Origin: Rhizobium pisi
GTDB taxonomy: Bacteria; Pseudomonadota; Alphaproteobacteria; Rhizobiales; Rhizobiaceae
NCBI RefSeq assembly: GCF_003938655.1
Contig: NZ_RJJT01000004.1
Location: 124,001 to 188,000, forward strand
Direction: 5' to 3'
DNA length: 64,000 nt
This document shows positions 19,048 through 27,940 of this stretch, in pieces. A model generated the notes under the pieces. It was given only the letters and a program-made list of their open reading frames with translations. It was not told where the DNA came from and made no database searches. Every line of letters begins with the position of its first letter. Position 1 is the stretch's first letter. A program made the position numbers and the translations under genes.

Positions 19048-20394
19048 ATGTCCTCTGAAATCGATTCCTCGACACTTCTTTCCCGTGCAAGTCAATTGAT
19101 CGATCTGGCAAAAAAGGCCGGGGCCGACGCCGCCGACGCCGTTGTCGTCCGGTCGCGCTCGCAATCGGTCAGCGTACGCCTCGGCAAGGTCGAGGGAACG
19201 GAGTCCTCCGAAAGCGACGACTTCTCGCTGCGCGTCTTCATCGGCAAGCGGGTCGCCAGCGTTTCGGCCAATCCGGGCTTCGATCTTCAGGCGCTTGCCG
19301 AACGCGCCGTCGCCATGGCGAAAGTTTCGCCGGAAGACCCTTTCGCCTGCCTGGCCGATGAGGCGAACCTCTCGAAATCCTATCCCGATCTGCAATTGCT
19401 CGACACCACGGAAGTCTCCTCCGAGATGCTGCGCGAGGCAGCTCTTGCGGCCGAGACGGCGGCCCTTGCGGTCGAGGGCGTCACTAATTCTTCCGGCGCC
19501 GGTGCGTCCGCCGGCATGGGCGGCCTGGTTCTTGCCACCTCGCACGGTTTTTCGGGCAGCTACATGGCTTCCCGTTTCGGCCATTCCGTCAGCGTCATCG
19601 CGGGCGAAGGCACGGGTATGGAGCGCGACTATGATTTCGATAGCCGTCTCTACTATGGCGAACTGGACGATCCCTCGGAGATCGGTCGCCGCGCCGGCGA
19701 ACGGGTGGTAAAGCGCATCAATCCGCGCCAGGTGCCGACCGGCAAGGGCGTCACCGTCATCTTCGATCCGCGTGTCGCCCGTGGTTTCGTCGGCCATATC
19801 GCCGGCGCGATCAACGGCGCCGCTGTTGCCCGCAAGACGAGCTTCCTGCGTGACAAGATGGGCCAGCAAGTTTTGAAATCGGGTCTGTCGATCACCGACG
19901 ATCCGCTGATCGTGCGTGGGCCCTCCTCGCGGCCCTTCGACGGCGAGGGCGTGTCCGGCGAACGGCTTGTCATGATCGAGGACGGGGTTCTGAAGCACTG
20001 GTTCCTCTCGACTTCGACCGGTCGTGAGCTCGGCCTTGAGACCAACGGCCGCGGCGTGCGCGGCGGCAGCGCCGTGACGCCTTCCTCGACCAACCTCGCC
20101 CTCGAGCCCGGCGACATCTCGCCGGAGGAACTGATCCGTAGCGTCGGCAACGGTTTTTATGTCACCGAATTGATCGGCCACGGCGTCAACATGATCACCG
20201 GTGAATACAGCCGCGGCGCGACCGGCTTCTGGATCGAGAACGGCGAACTGACCTTCCCGGTTTCCGAGGTGACGATCGCCTCGAACCTCAAGGACATGTT
20301 CATGCGCCTGACGCTGGCAAACGACATAGATCGCAAGTTCGGCGTCGCCGCCCCCACCTTCGCCATCGAAGGCATGACGCTCGCCGGGCGTTGA
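19048..20394 (+). CDS. pmbA: TldD/PmbA family metalloprotease component (PmbA/TldE)
   Basis: A 448-residue TldD/PmbA protein. In enterobacteria TldD and TldE form a heterodimeric zinc protease that degrades unfolded peptides and matures microcins. FSLRVFIGKRVASVSAN, VTVIFDPRVARGFVGHI, TNGRGVRGG and ELIGHGVNMITGEYSRGATGFWIENG are typical. It lacks the HExxxH of TldD, as expected for the TldE/PmbA partner. It starts a run of same-strand genes (cysQ 16 bases on), conserved in rhizobia from what I know. Confidence 0.93.
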   Translation: MSSEIDSSTLLSRASQLIDLAKKAGADAADAVVVRSRSQSVSVRLGKVEGTESSESDDFSLRVFIGKRVASVSANPGFDLQALAERAVAMAKVSPEDPFACLADEANLSKSYPDLQLLDTTEVSSEMLREAALAAETAALAVEGVTNSSGAGASAGMGGLVLATSHGFSGSYMASRFGHSVSVIAGEGTGMERDYDFDSRLYYGELDDPSEIGRRAGERVVKRINPRQVPTGKGVTVIFDPRVARGFVGHIAGAINGAAVARKTSFLRDKMGQQVLKSGLSITDDPLIVRGPSSRPFDGEGVSGERLVMIEDGVLKHWFLSTSTGRELGLETNGRGVRGGSAVTPSSTNLALEPGDISPEELIRSVGNGFYVTELIGHGVNMITGEYSRGATGFWIENGELTFPVSEVTIASNLKDMFMRLTLANDIDRKFGVAAPTFAIEGMTLAGR

Positions 20395-20410
20395 GAAACG
20401 GATAGACGCA

Positions 20411-21220
20411 ATGAGCGACTTGGATAAAGCCCGCTGGCAGAGCGATCTCGCGCTGATCGCCGATGCCGCGAAAGAGGCGGGCGCGGTCGCTTTCAGCTTC
20501 TTCAACCAGTCGCCCGAGGTCTGGTGGAAGAACGAGGACCGCTCTCCGGTCAGCGCCGCCGATTTCGCCGCCAACAAGACGCTCGAAACCATCCTGCGCA
20601 AGGCCCGGCCGGATTATGGCTGGCTGTCGGAGGAAACCGAGGACGCCGCCGACCGGCTCTCCCGCGAGACGCTGTTCATCGTCGACCCGATCGACGGCAC
20701 GCGCGCCTTTCTCGGCGGGCAGAAGGTCTGGTGCGTCAGCGTTGCCGTCGTTCATCGCGGCCGGCCGGTGGCCGGCGTGCTCTATGCGCCGGCGCTCGAA
20801 GAACTCTATGAGGCCATCGAGGGTGGTGTGGCGCTGAAGAACGGTGTGCCCCTGATCGTTTCGGCCGCGGGACCGGAGGAGATCAGCCGCCTCGCGATCG
20901 GTGAAGACGTGTTGAAAACCTTGCCGCCGGAGTTCCGCGACCGGGTCAGGCGCGAGAAATACATTCCCTCGCTCGCCTACCGCATCGCCATGGTGGCCGA
21001 CGGACGTCTCGAAGGCACCTTCGTCAAGGGCAATTCGCATGATTGGGACCTTGCCGCTGCCGATCTGATCCTCGCCTGCGCCGGCGGCGGCCTCGTCGAC
21101 CTCGCCGGCAAACCGGTCGTCTACAATCTCGCCAACGTCACCCACGAGGCGCTTTGCGCGGCTTCAGAACCCCGTCTCACCGAATTTCTCGCAGCCTTTA
21201 CGGGGCGACGAGACAGTTGA
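20411..21220 (+). CDS. cysQ: 3'(2'),5'-bisphosphate nucleotidase, CysQ-type inositol monophosphatase family
   Basis: A 269-residue Mg-dependent phosphatase. WLSEET (71-76) and DPIDGTRAFLGG (92-103) provide the metal ligands Glu and Asp, and HDWDLAAADLIL is the second family signature. CysQ hydrolyses PAP left from sulfate activation; related inositol phosphatases share the same fold, so the precise substrate is inferred. The gene sits 16 bases after pmbA. Confidence 0.88.
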   Translation: MSDLDKARWQSDLALIADAAKEAGAVAFSFFNQSPEVWWKNEDRSPVSAADFAANKTLETILRKARPDYGWLSEETEDAADRLSRETLFIVDPIDGTRAFLGGQKVWCVSVAVVHRGRPVAGVLYAPALEELYEAIEGGVALKNGVPLIVSAAGPEEISRLAIGEDVLKTLPPEFRDRVRREKYIPSLAYRIAMVADGRLEGTFVKGNSHDWDLAAADLILACAGGGLVDLAGKPVVYNLANVTHEALCAASEPRLTEFLAAFTGRRDS

Positions 21221-21283
21221 CGTTTTCGTCAAAATCCCGCAGATGAGGTGTCGGAGGAGAATAGGCAGAAAGAGAACAAGAAA

Positions 21284-21526
21284 ATGACTGACTCCGGTGA
21301 CAAGAAGCAGCTTTTGCATCTCGTTTTTGGTGGCGAACTGGAAAGCCTCGATGACGTCCAGTTCCGTGATCTGAACGGTCTCGATATCGTCGGCATTTTC
21401 CCCGATTATGCCACGGCGCTGACAGCCTGGAAGGCGAAGGCGCAGCAGACGGTCGACAATGCGCATATGCGCTACTTCATCGTCCACATGCATCGTCTGC
21501 TTGATCCGCAGTCGAAGGGCAACTGA
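21284..21526 (+). CDS. DUF4170 domain protein
   Basis: A small soluble protein of 80 residues (92 from a GTG at 21248). LLHLVFGGEL, LDIVGIFPDYATALTAWKAK and AHMRYFIVHMHRLLDP match DUF4170, a family restricted to alphaproteobacteria and usually found beside waaA and lpxK. Its function is unknown. I prefer the ATG at 21284 (MTDSGDKKQ) with AAAGAGAAC upstream. About 170 bases separate it from waaA. Confidence 0.85.
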   Translation: MTDSGDKKQLLHLVFGGELESLDDVQFRDLNGLDIVGIFPDYATALTAWKAKAQQTVDNAHMRYFIVHMHRLLDPQSKGN

Positions 21527-21696
21527 CCCTGGCACATGCGGCCGGTCAACCGCTCGTCGAGCGGGGATTTCGTACATCGAGCTCCCTTCGATCGGTTTGT
21601 TTGACGCATTCTGAACAAATTAATCGGTCATTCCGGCCGCAACGATGATTGGGGAATGGGGTTGATGTCGATCGCTTTTGATCGGAGGCTGGCGCA

Positions 21697-23016
21697 ATGA
21701 GTTCCCGTATAGCGCGGTTCGGTCTGAGCGCATATCGTCTGGCGGGAACCGTGGCCTCTCCCGTTGTCGGCCTCTATCTCACCTACCGCACGGCCAAGGG
21801 CAAGGAAGACCGCGCGCGCCGCCTGGAACGCTTCGGCTATCCGAGCGCCAACCGGCCGCAGGGGCCGCTCGTCTGGTTCCACGCAGCAAGTGTGGGCGAA
21901 ACCAACGCCGTCATCCCGCTGATCCGCGAAATCCGCCGTCGCGACATCCATGTCATTCTGACGACCGGCACCATCACATCAGCCAAGCTCGCTGCCGAGC
22001 GCATTGGCAACGAAGCGATCCACCAATATGTGCCGCTCGACCTGAAACCCTCCGTCAGCCGCTTTCTCGAATATTGGCAGCCCGACTGCGCCATCATCGC
22101 CGAATCCGAGATCTGGCCGGCAACGGTTCTGGAACTCGGCCGCCGCCGCATTCCGCAAATCCTGATCAATGCCCGCATGTCGGACCGCTCTTTCGCCCGC
22201 TGGCGCCGCCGCCCTGCGATCGCCGAAGCCCTGTTCGAAAATCTCGCCCTCGTCATTGCCCAGTCGGATGTCGATGCCGAGCGTTTCCGCGATCTTGGTG
22301 CGGTCCCCGTCATCACCTCGGGCAATCTGAAGGTCGATACCGACGCACCGCCTTATGACAGCGCTGTCCTTGCTCGCTACAAGAAGCAGATCGGCGAGCG
22401 CAAGACCTGGGCGGCGATCTCGACCTTCGACGGCGAGGAGAACGCTGCGGCCATCGTTCATCGCGCGCTCAAGGAGCGCGATCGTCAATTGACGATCATC
22501 GTGCCGCGCCATCCCGAGCGCAGCGACGAGATCGAGGCGGCGCTGGTCAAGCACGGGCTGAAGGTCGCGCGCCGCACCCGCGACGATGCCTTGTCCGCCG
22601 ATGTCGATATCTTCCTCGGCGATACGATCGGCGAAATGGGCCTCTATTTGAGACTGACGGAAATCGCGTTCGTCGGGCGCTCGCTCTTTGCCGAAGGTGG
22701 TCAAAATCCGCTGGAGCCCGCCATGCTCGGCTGCGCCATCCTCTCCGGCGGTCATGTGCAGAATTTTCGCGAGGCCTATCAGAAACTCGCCCGCAGTGGC
22801 AGCGCCCGCATGGTGCGCGATACCGAAATGCTGGCCAAGGGCGTGCATTATTTGCTGACCAACGACGAAGCCCGTCGCAACATGATCGAGGCCGGCATCA
22901 CCGCCGTGCATGAGATGCGCGGGGCTTTGACGGCGACGGTGAAGGGGCTGGAGCCCTATATCAATCCCCTGACGGTCAAGGCGCGGCTGTTGCCGAAGGC
23001 CGTGGCGCAGGTCTGA
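21697..23016 (+). CDS. waaA: 3-deoxy-D-manno-octulosonic acid (Kdo) transferase
   Basis: WaaA (KdtA) adds Kdo residues to lipid IVA in the cytoplasmic face of the inner membrane. The 439-residue protein has an N-terminal membrane anchor (about 12-30), WFHAASVGETNAV, the N-terminal GT-B domain, and the donor site motif GDTIGEMGLYLRLTEIAFVG followed by GGQNPLEPA. The gene is within the pmbA-lpxK block and close to a HAD phosphatase 12 bases on. Confidence 0.96.
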   Translation: MSSRIARFGLSAYRLAGTVASPVVGLYLTYRTAKGKEDRARRLERFGYPSANRPQGPLVWFHAASVGETNAVIPLIREIRRRDIHVILTTGTITSAKLAAERIGNEAIHQYVPLDLKPSVSRFLEYWQPDCAIIAESEIWPATVLELGRRRIPQILINARMSDRSFARWRRRPAIAEALFENLALVIAQSDVDAERFRDLGAVPVITSGNLKVDTDAPPYDSAVLARYKKQIGERKTWAAISTFDGEENAAAIVHRALKERDRQLTIIVPRHPERSDEIEAALVKHGLKVARRTRDDALSADVDIFLGDTIGEMGLYLRLTEIAFVGRSLFAEGGQNPLEPAMLGCAILSGGHVQNFREAYQKLARSGSARMVRDTEMLAKGVHYLLTNDEARRNMIEAGITAVHEMRGALTATVKGLEPYINPLTVKARLLPKAVAQV

Positions 23017-23028
23017 GGAGGCGCAATT

Positions 23029-23748
23029 TTGGCCGCGGCTGGTATCAAAGGCATCCTCTTCGACAAGGACGGTACACTGCTCGATTATGACGAAAGCTGG
23101 CTGCCGGTGAACCGGGAGCTTGCCCGCATCGCCGCCAAGGGGGATCAGGCGCTCGCCGACCGGCTGCTTTCGGCCTGCGGCATGGATCCCGCGACCGGTC
23201 ATATCGTTCCCGACAGCCTGCTTGCCGCCGGCAATACCCGCCAGATCGCCGAAGGTCTCGTGGCAGCGGGCTCGATGGTCGATGTCGACGAGCTGACGAT
23301 CCGCCTCGACGAACTCTTTTCCCATGCTGCCCAATTTTCCGTGCCGGTGACCGATCTCGCCGGCTTCTTTGCCCGGCTGCATCAGCGCGGCTTCAAGCTC
23401 GGGGTCGCCTCCAGCGACAATGAACGCTCGATCCGCCAGACGGCGGAACGTTTTGGTTTTGCCCGCTATGTCGACTATATCGCCGGTTACGACAGTGGTT
23501 TCGGCGTCAAGCCGGAGCCCGGCATGGTGCTCGGCTTCTGTGCCGCGACCGGCCTTTCGCCTGACGAAATCGCCATGGTCGGCGACAACAACCACGATCT
23601 GCACATGGGTCTGAATGCCGGTGCGGGGCTGAGGATCGCAGTGCTGACGGGCACCGGTTCGCGGGAATCGCTTGCCGCCGCGGCCGATCATGTGCTCGAC
23701 GACATCACCGCCATCGAGACGCTGCTGCCGGATCTGCAGCCTGCCTGA
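23029..23748 (+). CDS. HAD superfamily phosphatase, Gph-like
   Basis: A 239-residue HAD hydrolase of phosphoglycolate phosphatase type. Motif I is LFDKDGTLLDYD (Asp-x-Asp), motif II LGVASSDN, and motif III/IV VKPEPGMV and MVGDNNHDLHMGLNAG. The start is TTG at 23029, with GAGGAGGCG at a good distance and only 12 bases after waaA. It separates waaA from lpxK. The substrate is unknown; the position suggests a role linked to sugar phosphates in envelope synthesis, but this is inference. Confidence 0.88.
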   Translation: MAAAGIKGILFDKDGTLLDYDESWLPVNRELARIAAKGDQALADRLLSACGMDPATGHIVPDSLLAAGNTRQIAEGLVAAGSMVDVDELTIRLDELFSHAAQFSVPVTDLAGFFARLHQRGFKLGVASSDNERSIRQTAERFGFARYVDYIAGYDSGFGVKPEPGMVLGFCAATGLSPDEIAMVGDNNHDLHMGLNAGAGLRIAVLTGTGSRESLAAAADHVLDDITAIETLLPDLQPA

Positions 23749-23824
23749 CCGGTAAGGGCTTGCATTTTCACCGATTTTAGCTTCTCAATCCGGCCGGTCG
23801 AAACGCAAGGGGCTGGCTGCGGCT

Positions 23825-23872
23825 GGAGCAATTCCAGCAAAAATGCACAGCGGTTTTGCATTCGGGACCGCG
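23825..23872. repeat. Degenerate copy of a rhizobial intergenic palindrome
   Basis: AGCAATTCCAGCAAAAATG followed by CAGCGGTTTTGCATT has the same core (CAAAA, GCGGTTTTG) as three other intergenic elements in this window (29367, 42576, 55075). The outer arms are poorly preserved here. It lies just before lpxK. Confidence 0.55.
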
Positions 23873-23907
23873 GGGGAACAAGGCGGGCAGGGGAGCAGGA
23901 CGGCAAG

Positions 23908-24981
23908 ATGATATCCGAAGCGCCGCCGTTCTGGTGGAGGAAGGCCGACTGGCGGGCCTGGCTGTTGCTGCCGCTTTCCTTTCTCTACGGCCGCATCGCA
24001 GGTCATCGCATGGCCTATGCGCGCCGCGCCTCTGTTCCCATTCCCGTCATCTGCGTCGGCAACTTCACCGTCGGCGGCGCCGGCAAGACGCCGACCGCGT
24101 TGACGATCGCCCGCGCCGCCAAGGCGAAGGGGCTGAAGCCCGGTTTCCTCAGCCGGGGTTATGGCGGCTCGCTCGATGTAACGACGGTGGTCGATCCCGA
24201 TCATCACCGGGCGGTGGCCGTCGGCGACGAGCCGTTGCTGCTCGCCCAGGAGGCGCTGACGGTGATTTCCCGCAGGCGCGTCGAAGGGGCTCAGCGCCTG
24301 GTGGCGGAGGGCGCCGATCTCATCATCATGGATGACGGTTTCCAGAGTGCCCGGCTGGCGATCGACTATGCCCTGCTCGTCATCGATGCGACGCGCGGTC
24401 TCGGCAATGGTCATATCGTGCCGGGCGGTCCGGTGCGCGCGCCGATCCGCCAGCAGCTGCGCTATGCCACGGCGCTGCTCAAGGTCGGCGGCGGCAATGC
24501 TGCCGACAGGATCGTCCGAATGGCGGCGCGTGCGGCAAAACCCTATTTCACCGCATCGCTGAAAGTGCGCAGCGACAATACGCTTGCCGGCGCGAAGGTG
24601 CTTGCTTTCGCCGGCATCGCCGATCCGGCCAAATTCTTCCGCACTGTGGAATCACGCGGCGCCGAAATCGTCGTCGCCAAATCCTTCGGGGACCACGAGC
24701 ACCTGACCGAGGAGGAGATCGACGACATCCTGACGACCGCCGACGGGCAGGGGCTTTTGATCGTCACCACCTCCAAGGATTTCGTCCGCCTCTCCGGCCA
24801 TCACGGCAAGGCGGAGCGGCTTGCCGAAAAGAGCAGGGTGATCGAGGTCGACATGGTGTTCGAGGATCACAGCGCACCAAGCCTCATCATCGACCGGGCG
24901 ATCGCCGCCTGCCGGGAGCGGCGCCTGCGGGAAATCAAGGCCGGGGTTAAAGCAAGTCCAGGCAAGGCCGACCCGCTCTAG
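23908..24981 (+). CDS. lpxK: Tetraacyldisaccharide 4'-kinase
   Basis: LpxK phosphorylates the 4' position of the lipid A disaccharide precursor at the inner membrane. The 357-residue protein has an N-terminal membrane helix ([15 protein letters not shown], 18-32), the P-loop [19 protein letters not shown] (about 50-68), LSRGYGG, and the Asp-rich MDDGFQ. Rhizobial lipid A often lacks the 4'-phosphate because it is removed later, so the kinase is still needed. Clear ATG start after a purine-rich stretch. Confidence 0.96.
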   Translation: MISEAPPFWWRKADWRAWLLLPLSFLYGRIAGHRMAYARRASVPIPVICVGNFTVGGAGKTPTALTIARAAKAKGLKPGFLSRGYGGSLDVTTVVDPDHHRAVAVGDEPLLLAQEALTVISRRRVEGAQRLVAEGADLIIMDDGFQSARLAIDYALLVIDATRGLGNGHIVPGGPVRAPIRQQLRYATALLKVGGGNAADRIVRMAARAAKPYFTASLKVRSDNTLAGAKVLAFAGIADPAKFFRTVESRGAEIVVAKSFGDHEHLTEEEIDDILTTADGQGLLIVTTSKDFVRLSGHHGKAERLAEKSRVIEVDMVFEDHSAPSLIIDRAIAACRERRLREIKAGVKASPGKADPL

Positions 24982-25058
24982 TGGGCTGCTGCAGTGGCAC
25001 TGCGGCGACGCTCCTGAAGGCTCGATCCGCTCGGAGGATGCTGATGGAGCAACGCTCC

Positions 25059-25943
25059 TCATACGATCGAGCGAAGCAAAGTTTCGCGGGCGGAGGTCAG
25101 ATGCGACCGGCAGGCGCGATCGATCAAGGCGATATTGCGGCTTTCGAGGGCGTCGATCAGCGCGAGATGTTCCCTGATGGCGATCTCATTCCGCGTGCGT
25201 TCATCACGCTTGTTCCACTGATAGTGATAGTGGAAGACCATGGCTATCACGTCTTGGAAGCCTTCGATAAAGCGGTTTGGCGAGACTGCCGCAATCAGCC
25301 GATGGAAGCGGCTGTCCAGCTCCGAGAAATCCTGAAACCGAGCGTCGATATCCGCGAGCAGTTCCAAATGCGCTGCCCGTATGGCACGGACCTGCTTCCA
25401 GACCGGCGAGCTGTCGGGCAGGGTAGCGAACAGTCGTGCGGAGCGCATTTCGAACATCTCTCTGATTTCGAACAGTTCGAGTGCGAAATTCGCGGTGAAC
25501 CCTTTAAAAATCCAGCCTGCATTCTGACGCTTCTCGATCAGCCCATATTTTTGAAATCGATTGAGAAATTCACGCACGATCGTTGTCGCGACGCCGAATT
25601 TCCTGGCCAATTCCGCCTCATTGATTTCGGTGCCCGGACAGGCATTGTCGCGCAGCATCCATTCCATGAAACTCGTCTCGACCTGTTCCGAAATGGCTAA
25701 GGTCTCTTCCTTCGGATAGCGCTCCGCCTGTAGCGGCTGCTCACCTATGATCCGCCTGTGCGCTTCAGATATGATGATCCCACGGGCGGACATCCCGGCC
25801 AGCACCTTCCGCACCGTCGTTCTGCTCACGCCGAGTTGGGCGCGCAGGGCGTTTTCCGACGGCAATTCCTCCCCGAGATCGAGCGTCCGAATGATATCGA
25901 TCATGTCGTTGAATGCTCTCTTGAAGGTTGTATCTGTTCTCAT
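25059..25943 (-). CDS. GntR family regulator with two winged-helix domains and an FCD domain
   Basis: A 294-residue regulator with an unusual layout. The first GntR-type DNA-binding domain (about 22-66) has ELPSENALRAQLGVSRTTVR. A second domain (about 88-148) has GTEINEAELARKFGVATTIV and RFQKYGLIEKR. A helical FCD ligand-binding domain follows (about 150-290), with ELFEIREMFEMRSARL and DSRFHRLIAAVS, whose Asp and His residues usually bind a metal and a carboxylic acid or sugar acid. It is divergent from the ABC transporter operon and very probably its regulator. Confidence 0.88.
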   Translation of the reverse strand: MRTDTTFKRAFNDMIDIIRTLDLGEELPSENALRAQLGVSRTTVRKVLAGMSARGIIISEAHRRIIGEQPLQAERYPKEETLAISEQVETSFMEWMLRDNACPGTEINEAELARKFGVATTIVREFLNRFQKYGLIEKRQNAGWIFKGFTANFALELFEIREMFEMRSARLFATLPDSSPVWKQVRAIRAAHLELLADIDARFQDFSELDSRFHRLIAAVSPNRFIEGFQDVIAMVFHYHYQWNKRDERTRNEIAIREHLALIDALESRNIALIDRACRSHLTSARETLLRSIV

Positions 25944-25967
25944 GACGCAATCCTAGAGATGGTTATA

Positions 25968-26024
25968 TATCTATAAAAAACAAGTTGACCCACGTGTATC
26001 ATATGTTTCTTATGTATAAAAAAC
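25968..26024. promoter_or_regulatory. Candidate operator/promoter region between GntR gene and ABC operon
   Basis: A 14-base direct repeat, TATCTATAAAAAAC (25968-25981) and TATGTATAAAAAAC (26011-26024), differs at one position and is spaced 43 bases, about four helical turns. A TTGACC at 25985 could be a -35 box for the transporter operon. The region is very AT-rich compared with its surroundings. The pair is a plausible binding site for the divergent GntR protein. Confidence 0.45.
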
Positions 26025-26042
26025 GGGGGAGGCTAGGGGAAT

Positions 26043-27101
26043 TTGGAAGACTCCGGGATTCTGCCTCAGAATTCGTCGCGGCCTGGTGGTTCGCAGGATG
26101 CAACCTTCCATCCGAGACAATCTGGCATCACATTGGGGCTGAAGCTATTGAGCCTGGGCCCATTATTGATCCTCATTATGCTCATCGCCGTCGTTAGTTT
26201 GATCACGCCGGCTTTTCTAAAGCCCATTAACCTCGGGAACATCCTGGCGCAGACGGCAGTGATTGCCGTTGTGGCAATGGGGCAGCAGCTCGTTATCCTA
26301 ACGCGCGGGATCGATCTGTCTGTCGGCTCGAATCTTGCGCTCGCGACGGTCATCGGCGGGCTGGTCTACCAGCAGGTTGATTCCTCGATCGTCGTCATTG
26401 TGGCCATGCTGCTTGCGGGTGCGGCTGTCGGCGCGGTGAACGGCGTGGTGTTTGTCTATGGGCGGCTGCCACACCCCTTCATCATTACACTCGCGAGCTT
26501 GAGTATCTGCCGCGGCCTGGCACTTGCATTGGCGCCCGGCCACACCACCATGCGCGGGATGCCCGATGCAGTGACTGCGATCGGCGGCGGGACGACGCTT
26601 GGTGTGCCCAATTCCTTCTTTGTCGTTGCGATGTTCGGGCTACTTTTTCTGATCCTGACGAAGTCGATGGTCTGTGGCCGATGGATCTATGCGGTCGGCG
26701 GCGCGCCGAATGCCGCCAGAAGCATGGGTATACCGGTAAAGGGCGTTCTGCTCGCAACCTACATTGTCTCAGGCTTTTGCGCAGGTGTCGGCGCGGTGCT
26801 ACTTGCGGGACGGACCGCCGCCGCCTCGCCGATCTACGGCAATCTTTTGGAGCTCGACACGATTGCTGCGGTGATTATCGGTGGCGCTAGCTTCCTTGGC
26901 GGACGAGGCCATCTCGGCCACGCCCTGATCGGCGCCGTGCTGATCGGCGTCATCCGCAACGCCCTTAACCTTCTCGGGGTCGACGTGTTCTTTCAAATGA
27001 TCGCGATTGGGCTCGTCATCGTTATCGCCGTAGAGGCCGATGTGCTTCGCAATCATCTCGAGGCGCGGGCGCGCGTGCTTCAATCGGCGAGAGTACAATG
27101 A
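26043..27101 (+). CDS. Sugar ABC transporter permease (CUT2/RbsC-like)
   Basis: A 352-residue inner-membrane permease with about eight to ten helices. VIAVVAMGQQLVILTRGIDLSVGSNLALATV is present in part as the RbsC-family signature (about 75-105), and IGGASFLGGRGHLGHALIGA is the cytoplasmic loop contacting the ATPase. The start is probably TTG at 26043, with GGGGAGGCTAGGGG upstream. It overlaps the ATPase gene by 4 bases. The substrate is likely a pentose or hexose, not determinable from sequence. Confidence 0.92.
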   Translation: MEDSGILPQNSSRPGGSQDATFHPRQSGITLGLKLLSLGPLLILIMLIAVVSLITPAFLKPINLGNILAQTAVIAVVAMGQQLVILTRGIDLSVGSNLALATVIGGLVYQQVDSSIVVIVAMLLAGAAVGAVNGVVFVYGRLPHPFIITLASLSICRGLALALAPGHTTMRGMPDAVTAIGGGTTLGVPNSFFVVAMFGLLFLILTKSMVCGRWIYAVGGAPNAARSMGIPVKGVLLATYIVSGFCAGVGAVLLAGRTAAASPIYGNLLELDTIAAVIIGGASFLGGRGHLGHALIGAVLIGVIRNALNLLGVDVFFQMIAIGLVIVIAVEADVLRNHLEARARVLQSARVQ

Positions 27102-27862
27102 ACCCTGCATCCACAACACCGGCACTTTCGGTTCGAAACGCGCAGAAGCGCTTTGGCGCGATCCATGCCCTGAAAAATGTAAGCTTTGATGCCTATGCAG
27201 GCGAGGTAACCGCTCTCCTGGGGGACAATGGTGCCGGCAAGTCGACGCTCGTCAAATGCATCAGTGGGCTTCATAGTCTCGACGAAGGAGAGATCCTCGT
27301 GGATGGTGCGCCTGTATCGCTCCATTCAACGGCGGCCGCCCGCCGCGCCGGTATTGAAACCGTCTATCAGGATCTGGCGCTTTTCGACAACCTGACCCCC
27401 GTACAGAATTTCTATTGCGGACGAGAAATCTCTTTCCCCTCCTGGCTGCCGCGTCCGCTCCGCTTCCTCAACACGGGCGTGATGAAGCGGGAAGCAGCAA
27501 GTGTCATCGATCGTCTGAAGGTTAAGCTGCCGAGGTTCGACGCGCCGGTCGCGCTGATGTCCGGTGGGCAGCGACAGGCGATCGCGGTCGCGCGCGCCAT
27601 TGTTTTTGCGCGCAAGCTGGTGGTTCTCGATGAGCCAACGGCTGCCCTCGGGCTTCGCGAGTCTCGCCAAGTTCTCGACCTTATCAATCAGCTCAAAGCC
27701 GACGGCAATGCCGTGATCATCATCACGCACAATATGGAACATGTCGTCGAAATCGCCGATCGGGCGGTTGTGCTGCGGCAGGGTCGCAAGGTGGGTGAAC
27801 TGAAGCCGACGGAAGCGAACAAGCAGGACATTGTCGCGATGATTGTCGGGGCGGAGGTTTAA
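27098..27862 (+). CDS. Sugar ABC transporter ATP-binding protein, single domain
   Basis: A 254-residue ATPase. Walker A is GDNGAGKST (42-50), the signature is LMSGGQRQAIAVARA, and Walker B is LVVLDEPTAALG. It has one nucleotide-binding domain, as in the FrcA type, rather than the duplicated RbsA type of about 500 residues, so it should act as a homodimer. It is coupled to the permease gene by a 4-base overlap. Confidence 0.93.
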   Translation: MNPASTTPALSVRNAQKRFGAIHALKNVSFDAYAGEVTALLGDNGAGKSTLVKCISGLHSLDEGEILVDGAPVSLHSTAAARRAGIETVYQDLALFDNLTPVQNFYCGREISFPSWLPRPLRFLNTGVMKREAASVIDRLKVKLPRFDAPVALMSGGQRQAIAVARAIVFARKLVVLDEPTAALGLRESRQVLDLINQLKADGNAVIIITHNMEHVVEIADRAVVLRQGRKVGELKPTEANKQDIVAMIVGAEV

Positions 27863-27940
27863 GGGAGATCGCTGCTTCGTCGGGGCAGCGGACAACGAGA
27901 TCGCTCTAGAGGAGGGCGGTCGAAACATGGGAGGCATATC

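Noticed and set aside
18703..20601. 632-codon open frame opposite pmbA and entering kefB
   Set aside because: Crosses the divergent promoter region of kefB and pmbA; both genes are well supported in other frames.
21979..23691. 570-codon open frame opposite waaA and the HAD gene
   Set aside because: Spans two real genes on the other strand and their junction; no protein features.
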